Assembly (NCBI GenBank): GCA_015067465.1
Contig: SVMK01000009.1
Location: forward strand, 1-42,716
From: Oscillospiraceae bacterium
GTDB taxonomy: Bacteria; Bacillota; Clostridia; Oscillospirales; Oscillospiraceae
Direction of reading: 5' to 3'
Length of the DNA: 42,716 nucleotides
Shown piece after piece: positions 36,525 to 42,716 of this stretch (position 1 is its first letter; each line of letters opens with the position of its first letter). The notes below the pieces were generated by a model, which was given only the letters and a program-made list of their open reading frames with translations, was not told the origin of the DNA and did not search any database. Position numbers and translations under genes: made by a program.

Positions 36525-37405
36525 GAACGCTGGAACTGACGGTTTCGCCCGCGCAGGAGGGGCGGCGCGTGAAAAGCCTGCTGCATCACTGCCTGCATAT
36601 TCCGGAGGGGATGATTGCCGCGGTGAAGCTGCGGGAAACCGGCATCACCCGCAACGGGCTGCGCTGCCGCACGGTGGATACGGTTTGCGCCGGCGACGTG
36701 ATACGCGTTGAGGTGGGGGATCTGCCGGCGGAAACGGGAATTGTGCCGATGCCGTATCCGCTGGATATTCTTTTCGAGGACGAAGATGTGCTTGTGGTGA
36801 ACAAGCCTGCCGGTATGGCAACCCACGGTCGGGCGGAGCGCGGGGATATCACCCTCGCCAATGCGCTGGCTGCGTATTGGGGAACCGATCGGGCGTTTCA
36901 CCCGGTTACAAGGCTGGACCGGGGAACGAGCGGCGTGCTGGTTGCAGCCAAAAGCGGCTATGCGCACGAACGGCTGCGCCGGATTTTGCACACGGATGAA
37001 TTTGTGCGGGAATATCTTGCACTGGCGGAGGGAACGCTGCGCGAACCCTGCGGCAGCATCACGCTGCCGATCAAAAAGGATGAAACTGCGAAAAACAGAT
37101 TTTGCACCGCGCCGGACGGCATGAGTGCACGCACGGACTACACGCTGGTGGAAACGCGCGGGGGCTTGAGCCTTGTGCGGCTGCGGCTGCACACGGGGCG
37201 GACGCACCAGATCCGCGTGCATCTTGCCGCGCTCGGCTGTCCGCTTGCGGGCGACCGGGTTTACGGAGCGGCTTCGACGCGCATTGACCGCCCTGCGCTG
37301 CACAGTGCGCAGCTGCGGCTCATGCAGCCGATCACGGGACAAGCGCTGGAGATTTCGGCGCCGCTGCCGGAGGATATGGAGGAACTATGGAAACATACGA
37401 AATGA
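36521..37405 (+). CDS. RluA/RluD family pseudouridine synthase
   Basis: VLVVNKPAGMATHGRAERGD, FHPVTRLDRGTSGVLVAAKS, LRLHTGRTHQIRVHLAALGCPLAGDRVYG; ATGA overlap with NUDIX. Confidence 0.95.
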   Translation: MRTLELTVSPAQEGRRVKSLLHHCLHIPEGMIAAVKLRETGITRNGLRCRTVDTVCAGDVIRVEVGDLPAETGIVPMPYPLDILFEDEDVLVVNKPAGMATHGRAERGDITLANALAAYWGTDRAFHPVTRLDRGTSGVLVAAKSGYAHERLRRILHTDEFVREYLALAEGTLREPCGSITLPIKKDETAKNRFCTAPDGMSARTDYTLVETRGGLSLVRLRLHTGRTHQIRVHLAALGCPLAGDRVYGAASTRIDRPALHSAQLRLMQPITGQALEISAPLPEDMEELWKHTK

Positions 37406-38070
37406 AAGTGATCGCGCGCATACGCAGCGATTTTAAAACCAAGTTCGGCATTCCGCGCCAGAGTGGACTGGTGGAAGAACTCACGGCCACGGTGGTGTTT
37501 GAGCCCGCTTACCGCAACGCTGACGCGCTGCGCGGTTTGGAGGGATTTTCCTACCTGTGGCTGATCTGGGGTTTTTCCGAGGCTGTGCGCGAGGACTGGT
37601 CTCCCACGGTGCGTCCGCCGCGTCTGGGCGGCAATGTACGCATGGGCGTTTTTGCAACGCGCTCGCCGTTTCGTCCGAACCCGATCGGCTTATCAAGCGT
37701 GAAGCTGCTCGGCGTGCGCGCAACGGAAGATTGCGGAACGGTGATCGACGTTGCGGGTGCCGATTTGATGGACGGCACGCCGATTTTTGACATCAAACCC
37801 TACACGCCGTATGTGGACAGCCACCCCGATGCACTCGGCGGATTCGCGGCGGGACGGCCCGACACCATGCCGGTGGATTTTCCCGCGCAGCTGCTTGAGC
37901 GGATCCCGCAGGAAAAGCGCGCTGCGTTGTGCGGCGTGCTCGCGCAGGACCCGCGTCCGCGCTATCAGGAGGATGCATCGCGCGTTTACGGGCTGGATTT
38001 CGGCGGATACAATATTAAATTCCGCGTGGCGGACGGGAGAGTGACCGTTATAGACGTGGAAGCGGAATAA
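37387..38070 (+). CDS. TsaA/TrmO-like tRNA N6-methyltransferase
   Basis: VIARIRSDFKTKFGIPRQSGLVEEL, VRMGVFATRSPFRPNPIGLSSVKLLG, GTPIFDIKPYTPYVDS. Confidence 0.93.
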   Translation: METYEMKVIARIRSDFKTKFGIPRQSGLVEELTATVVFEPAYRNADALRGLEGFSYLWLIWGFSEAVREDWSPTVRPPRLGGNVRMGVFATRSPFRPNPIGLSSVKLLGVRATEDCGTVIDVAGADLMDGTPIFDIKPYTPYVDSHPDALGGFAAGRPDTMPVDFPAQLLERIPQEKRAALCGVLAQDPRPRYQEDASRVYGLDFGGYNIKFRVADGRVTVIDVEAE

Positions 38071-38078
38071 AAAAACAT

Positions 38079-38120
38079 AAAAAAGCACAGAGCGCTTTCG
38101 AAAGCGTTCTGTGCTTTTTT
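38079..38120. terminator. Bidirectional terminator between convergent genes
   Basis: AAAAAGCACAGAgCGCTTTCGAAAGCGtTCTGTGCTTTTTT. Confidence 0.9.
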
Positions 38121-38138
38121 ATATCCGATGTGCAGGCT

Positions 38139-39260
38139 TTAGCTGTCGAGAACGGCGGAGGCGTTTTTGAGTTCGTCAATGATGGCGATGCGCTGGGGGC
38201 AAACCTTTTCGCAGGCGGAGCAGCCGATGCAGTCGGCAGCCTTTCCGCGGCGGCGTGTGGCGAAGCCGTAGGAGTTTTTTGCCGGGGTGACGTTGCCGTA
38301 AACCTTGTAGAGATTGTAGGCTTCAAAAACGCCGGGAATGTTGATTTTCTGCGGGCAGCCCTTGGTGCAGTAGCCGCAGGCGGTGCAGGGCACGGTGGGG
38401 AGAGAGCGGAGATAGCCGAGCGTTTCCGCGAGGGCAGTGCGTTCATCGTCACGCAGCGGCTCGAAATTTTTCATAAAGCCGGTATTGTCTTTCACCTGCT
38501 CAACCGTACTCATGCCGCTGAGAACGGTGACGAGACCTTCCAGAGAAGCGGCATAGCGCACAGCCCAGGAAGCCTCCGACATTTCGGGACGCAGCGCTTT
38601 CAGCGGCGCTGTGGCTTCCGGCGGCAGGATAGAGAGCGAACCGCCCTTTACGGGCTCCATGATGATCACGGGTTTGCCGTGTTTTCTGGCAACTTCGTAG
38701 CATTTGCGCGACTGAACGCGGGGGTCCTCCCAGTCGGCATAGTTGATCTGCAGCTGAACAAATTCCGCCTCGGGATGCGCGGTAAGGATTTCGTCAAGCG
38801 CCTCGGCGCTGTCATGCATGGAGAAGCCGAGATGGCGGATCAGGCCCTCTTCCTTGCGCCGGCGCAGGAAGTCCCAGATGCCGTATTCGTCGAATTTCTG
38901 TGTGCGGCCGGGGCCGAGGTTGTGCAGCAGATAAAAATCGAAGTAGCCCGCGCCGGTGCGCTCAAGCGAGGTGTAAAACATCTGCTCGGCATCGGCCTTG
39001 TCTTTTGCCATCCATGCGGGCAGCTTGGTGGCAAGGAAAAAGCTGTCTCTCGGGTGACGGTCCACCAGAGCGAGCTTGGCTGCGCGTTCGCTGGCGCCTT
39101 CGTTGTAGCCGTAAGCCGTGTCGAAATAATTGAAGCCTGCTTCGAGAAACAGGTCTACCATTTCCTTGACCTGCTCAATGTCGATTTCGCTGCCGAGCAT
39201 GGGCAGGCGCATGAGGCCGAACCCCAGCTTGGGAATGCTTTCGCCGAGATATTTGTCCAT
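38139..39260 (-). CDS. Aldo/keto reductase with C-terminal 4Fe-4S ferredoxin-type domain
   Basis: LGFGLMRLPMLGSEIDIEQVKEMVDLFLEAGFNYFDTAYGYNEGASE; CTACGYCTKGCPQKINIP and CIGCSACEKVCPQRI. Confidence 0.95.
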   Translation of the reverse strand: MDKYLGESIPKLGFGLMRLPMLGSEIDIEQVKEMVDLFLEAGFNYFDTAYGYNEGASERAAKLALVDRHPRDSFFLATKLPAWMAKDKADAEQMFYTSLERTGAGYFDFYLLHNLGPGRTQKFDEYGIWDFLRRRKEEGLIRHLGFSMHDSAEALDEILTAHPEAEFVQLQINYADWEDPRVQSRKCYEVARKHGKPVIIMEPVKGGSLSILPPEATAPLKALRPEMSEASWAVRYAASLEGLVTVLSGMSTVEQVKDNTGFMKNFEPLRDDERTALAETLGYLRSLPTVPCTACGYCTKGCPQKINIPGVFEAYNLYKVYGNVTPAKNSYGFATRRRGKAADCIGCSACEKVCPQRIAIIDELKNASAVLDS

Positions 39261-39384
39261 GTTGCGTTTGCTCCTTTCCGCTGTGGCGGGCAGCGCGTTG
39301 TGCGCCGCGCGTCCGTGAAGAATAAAGGGTAATGTGTTTCCGGGTTCATCTTAGCACGGCGCGCAGAACTTGTAAATCAAAAGA

Positions 39385-39413
39385 TTGACCGCTTGCCGGG
39401 GCGGCGCTATAAT
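39385..39413 (+). promoter_or_regulatory. Promoter of the RlmI-like/RlmA-like pair
   Basis: TTGACC - 17 nt - TATAAT. Confidence 0.82.
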
Positions 39414-39447
39414 ATACTGCAATCTAAGCGAGACCGGAGGAACGGCA

Positions 39448-40662
39448 ATGGAGCGACCCTTTACAAAAATTATCATTACGCCGAAAGGCGAGCGCAAGCT
39501 GCGCGGCGGCCACCCGTGGGTGTTTGACGCGGAAGTGAGCGAGGTTTGCGGCGGATACGAAAACGGCGATATTGTTGACGTTTATTCGCAGAAAAATCGC
39601 TATCTCGGCTCCGGCTTTATCAACGACAACTCCAAAATCCGCGTTCGTCTGATTTCGCGCAATGCAAACGATCGCTTTGACGCTGCCTTCTGGCGGCGCG
39701 CGCTGAAATATGCCGTCGATTATCGCCGCAGCGTGATGGGCGAGGAGGATTTTGCCTGCTGCCGCCTGATTTTCGGCGAAGCGGACCGATTTCCCGGTCT
39801 GACTGTGGACCGATTCGGCAGCGTGCTTGTCACCGAAACGCTTTCGCTCGGTATTGAGCGGCGCAAGAATGAAATCTTCCCCGCACTGGTTGATGTTTTG
39901 CGTGAGTGCGGCGCGGAGATCACCGCCGTTTATGAGCGCAACGATGCTGCCATCCGCCTGAAAGAGGGTCTGGAGCAGAACAAGGGATTTTTTATGGGCG
40001 AGGGCAGCGGACATGTTGAAATTTGTGAAAACGGCATCTACTACGATGCGGATTATGTAAACGGGCAGAAGACTGGTTTTTTCCTTGACCAGAAATACAA
40101 CCGCATGGCTGTTCGCCGCATCGCAGCGGGCAGGCACGTGCTGGATTGCTTTACCCACACCGGCTCGTTCGGCTTCAATGCCGTGATGGGCGGCGCTGCA
40201 CATGTGACGAGCGTGGATATCTCGGCAGACGCGATTGCCCAAACGGAGAAAAACGCGCTGCGTAACGGCTTCGCGGACAAAATGGATTTTGTCTGCGCCA
40301 ATGTGTTTGAACTGCTGACGGATATGGCAGCGCGCGGCGCGAAGGCGGAATACGACTTTATCATTCTCGATCCGCCGGCTTTTACAAAATCCAGTGCTAC
40401 CGTGAAAAATGCCTACCGCGGCTATAAGGAGATCAATCTGAAGGCCATGAAGCTGCTGCCCCGCGGCGGCTATCTCGCAACCTGTTCGTGTTCGCATTTT
40501 ATGACGGATGAAATGTTTCGCGAAATGCTGCGCGACGCGGCGGCGGACGCGGAGGTTTCGCTGCGGCAGATTGCGGCGCGGCAGCAGGGACCGGATCATC
40601 CGATCCTGTGGAATGTTCCGGAAACCGATTACCTGAAGTTTTATATTTTCCAGGTGGTGTGA
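39448..40662 (+). CDS. Class I SAM-dependent rRNA methyltransferase with N-terminal PUA domain (RlmI-like)
   Basis: RKLRGGHPWVFDAEVSEV (PUA), KTGFFLDQKYNR, VLDCFTHTGSFGFNAVMGGAAHVTSVDIS, FIILDPPAFTKS, LATCSCSHFM; GGAGG before ATG 39448. Confidence 0.95.
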   Translation: MERPFTKIIITPKGERKLRGGHPWVFDAEVSEVCGGYENGDIVDVYSQKNRYLGSGFINDNSKIRVRLISRNANDRFDAAFWRRALKYAVDYRRSVMGEEDFACCRLIFGEADRFPGLTVDRFGSVLVTETLSLGIERRKNEIFPALVDVLRECGAEITAVYERNDAAIRLKEGLEQNKGFFMGEGSGHVEICENGIYYDADYVNGQKTGFFLDQKYNRMAVRRIAAGRHVLDCFTHTGSFGFNAVMGGAAHVTSVDISADAIAQTEKNALRNGFADKMDFVCANVFELLTDMAARGAKAEYDFIILDPPAFTKSSATVKNAYRGYKEINLKAMKLLPRGGYLATCSCSHFMTDEMFREMLRDAAADAEVSLRQIAARQQGPDHPILWNVPETDYLKFYIFQVV

Positions 40663-40667
40663 ACGCT

Positions 40668-41489
40668 ATGCTGAATCTGACCTGCCCTGTTTGCGGCGGC
40701 GAGCTGATGCGCGCCGAGCGGACGCTCCGCTGCGCGAAGGGACATTGTTACGATATTGCAAAACAAAATTATGTAAACTTGAGGATGCGCAGCCAGTCGT
40801 CGAAAAAGCGCCACGGCGACGATCAGCTCATGGTGCGTGCGCGGCAGCGCTTTCTGGACGCGGGCTGGTATGCGCCGCTGCGCGACGCGCTTTGTGCGCT
40901 GGCTGCGGAGTATGCCGGGGGCGGTGAGCTTCTGGATGCCGGCTGCGGCGAGGGATACTATACCTCGGCGGTGCGCGCGGCGCTGACTGCGGCGGGGAAA
41001 GACGGCGATGCGGTCGGCATTGATATTTCCCGCACGGCGCTGATTGCTGCGGCGAAGCGCGACACCTCGCTCAAACTGGCGGTTGCCGGCGTGAACGCGC
41101 TGCCGGTGCCGGATGCGTCGGCGGACGTGGTGCTGAACATTTTTGCGCCGAACGACGATGCGGAGTTTGCGCGCGTTTTGCGCCCTGGCGGGCTGCTGCT
41201 GAAAGCCGTGCCGCTGGAGCGGCATTTATTCGGACTGAAAGCGGCGGTTTACGACAAGCCCTATCTCAATCCCGCGCCGGACTATGCACCGGAGGGCTTC
41301 GCGCTGCTGGAACGCCGCGATGTTGTCGGGGAAATTACGGTTGCGCCGCAGGAGATGATCGAGGCGCTGTTTATGATGACGCCCTACTACTACAAAACGG
41401 GCGCTGCCGACCAGGCCAAACTGCGCGAGCTGCGCAGCCTTACAACGGAGATTGCCTTTGGCGTGCTGGCCTTCCGGCGCGACAAATAG
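40668..41489 (+). CDS. RlmA-type rRNA (guanine) methyltransferase
   Basis: N-terminal zinc site LTCPVCGGELMRAERTLRCAKGHCYDIAKQNYVNL, ELLDAGCGEGYYTSAV, VLNIFAPNDDAEFARVLRPGG. Confidence 0.92.
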   Translation: MLNLTCPVCGGELMRAERTLRCAKGHCYDIAKQNYVNLRMRSQSSKKRHGDDQLMVRARQRFLDAGWYAPLRDALCALAAEYAGGGELLDAGCGEGYYTSAVRAALTAAGKDGDAVGIDISRTALIAAAKRDTSLKLAVAGVNALPVPDASADVVLNIFAPNDDAEFARVLRPGGLLLKAVPLERHLFGLKAAVYDKPYLNPAPDYAPEGFALLERRDVVGEITVAPQEMIEALFMMTPYYYKTGAADQAKLRELRSLTTEIAFGVLAFRRDK

Positions 41490-41522
41490 ACCTTGCTTTT
41501 TTCGGCACGCTCGGGTAAAATA

Positions 41523-41550
41523 GCATGGCGCAGCCGCGGCTGCGCCATGC
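41523..41550. repeat. Perfect 28-nt GC-rich palindrome after the RlmA-like gene
   Basis: GCATGGCGCAGCCG|CGGCTGCGCCATGC. Confidence 0.85.
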
Positions 41551-41587
41551 GTTTGCCCGCAGCGGCGAACACAAAAAAACTGCATAG

Positions 41588-41664
41588 GCCCACGTAGCTC
41601 AGCCGGATAGAGCGGCCGCCTCCTAAGCGGCAGGCCAGAGGTTCGAATCCTCCCGTGGGTGCCA
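41588..41664 (+). tRNA. tRNA-Arg (anticodon CCT), CCA encoded
   Basis: GCCCACGTAGCTCAGCCGGATAGAGCGGCCGCCTCCTAAGCGGCAGGCCAGAGGTTCGAATCCTCCCGTGGGTGCCA; acceptor GCCCACG/CGTGGGT, anticodon stem GCCGC/GCGGC with loop CTCCTAA, GTTCGAATC T-loop. Confidence 0.95.
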
Positions 41665-41665
41665 T

Positions 41666-41693
41666 CGGAGCAAGCGACGCAAAGCTTGCTCCG
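41666..41693 (+). terminator. Terminator-like hairpin downstream of tRNA-Arg
   Basis: CGGAGCAAGC-gacgcaaa-GCTTGCTCCG then CTTTGCTTT. Confidence 0.6.
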
Positions 41694-41872
41694 CTTTGCT
41701 TTATACGGCGGACAGGGCTGCGCGGACTGTGAAGTGATTTCCGCGGGATTTTTACTGCCGCGCCGTGCGGATTTTTGCGGAGAAAATGCGGAACAGGACC
41801 GGGTTTTGTGCAAAACTTCCGCAAAAATGCGTTTTTGCCGGCAGAAAACGGCAGAACGACAAGCGGAAACTC

Positions 41873-41901
41873 TTGCCAACAGGCAATGAGGATGCTATAA
41901 T
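41873..41901 (+). promoter_or_regulatory. Promoter of typA
   Basis: TTGCCA (41873-41878) - 17 nt - TATAAT (41896-41901). Confidence 0.78.
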
Positions 41902-41962
41902 TACCTTTCGTGAAAAATACCGAATGCGGCGGATGCCGCTGCAAGAGAAAGGGTTTGATCCT

Positions 41963-42716
41963 TTGAAAAATATCAGAAATGTTGCGATTATTGCCCACGT
42001 TGACCACGGCAAGACCACGTTGGTTGACGAGATGCTGAAGCAGGGCGGCGTTTACCGCGAAAATCAGGAAACGGTTGATCGCGTGATGGACTCCGGCGAC
42101 CTCGAACGTGAGCGCGGCATCACCATCATGGCAAAAAACACCGCCGTGACTTACAAAGACGCAAAAATCAACATTGTGGACACGCCGGGCCACGCCGACT
42201 TCGGCGGCGAAGTGGAGCGCATCCTCAAGATGGTCAACGGCGTTATTCTGCTCGTTGACGCTGCCGAGGGCCCCATGCCGCAAACCCGCTTTGTGCTGTC
42301 CCGTGCGCTGGAGCTGGGCCATCGCGTGATCGTTGTTGTCAACAAGATCGACCGTCCCGACCAGCGCATCCACGAAGTTGTGGACGAGGTTCTGGAACTG
42401 CTGATGGATCTGGACGCCACCGACGAGCAGCTGGACAGCCCCATGCTGTTTTGCTCCGGCAGACAGGGTACGGCAAGCTATTCCCCCGAAACTGCGGGCA
42501 CCGACCTGATTCCGCTGTTCGACACGATTATGGACTATATCCCCGCGCCCGAGCAGAACACCGAGCCGCCGTTTCAGATGCTTGTGTCCGCCATCGACTA
42601 CAACGAGTATGTCGGGCGCATTGCGATCGGCCGTATTGAGCGCGGCATGATCCGCCAGAACGACGAGATCGAAGTTTGCAACTATCACGACACCGACTCC
42701 GCACCGCAGAAAGCGA
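41963..42716 (+). CDS. typA: Translational GTPase TypA/BipA, 3' end outside window (absent from ORF track)
   Basis: (L/M)[87 protein letters not shown]...VNKIDRP; probable TTG start after GAGAAAGGG; in-frame ATG at 41933 is an alternative. Confidence 0.93.
   Translation, partial: MKNIRNVAIIAHVDHGKTTLVDEMLKQGGVYRENQETVDRVMDSGDLERERGITIMAKNTAVTYKDAKINIVDTPGHADFGGEVERILKMVNGVILLVDAAEGPMPQTRFVLSRALELGHRVIVVVNKIDRPDQRIHEVVDEVLELLMDLDATDEQLDSPMLFCSGRQGTASYSPETAGTDLIPLFDTIMDYIPAPEQNTEPPFQMLVSAIDYNEYVGRIAIGRIERGMIRQNDEIEVCNYHDTDSAPQKA

Noticed and set aside
1-42716. CRISPR arrays, insertion sequences, prophage genes
   Set aside because: No regularly spaced repeats, transposase, integrase or phage structural motifs were recognised on either strand.

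Overview
This 42.7-kb, GC-rich window looks like a chromosomal segment from a Clostridia-type Firmicute (taxon is an inference from gene content). I saw no phage, transposon, CRISPR or rRNA signal. From left to right it contains: (i) a partial membrane protein C-terminus, an old-yellow-enzyme-type Fe-S flavoprotein and an FAD-dependent oxidoreductase; (ii) a single ORF joining a PAP2 phosphatase domain to a CDP-alcohol phosphatidyltransferase; (iii) DegV; (iv) a marR-ADH-ALDH operon; (v) an ECF sigma factor and its probable membrane partner; (vi) TetR divergent from fumarase alpha/beta and malic enzyme; (vii) a TrpXYZ-type ABC transporter preceded by a leader that looks like a ribosome-mediated attenuator; (viii) an MCP with a sigma-28-like promoter; (ix) a 7TM-PAS-HD-GYP-REC-GGDEF protein; (x) a NifX-like protein with a His/Cys-rich tail; (xi) a SleB-type hydrolase; (xii) an RNA-modification gene group (RluA x2, RlmD, TrmO, RlmI-like, RlmA-like); (xiii) a YtfQ/R/T/YjfF-type sugar ABC operon with a YesN/YesM two-component system and a second, co-encoded binding protein; (xiv) tRNA-Arg(CCT); and (xv) a 3'-truncated TypA/BipA gene. 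The most interesting item is the attenuator at 14662-14915. It combines a sigma-A-like promoter, an unannotated 36-aa ORF with a Phe/Tyr cluster (FYCYFTTRFAGRF), a strong terminator, and a competing antiterminator whose 5' arm lies on the leader ORF stop codon. All functional calls are from reading motifs; no search or folding program was run.
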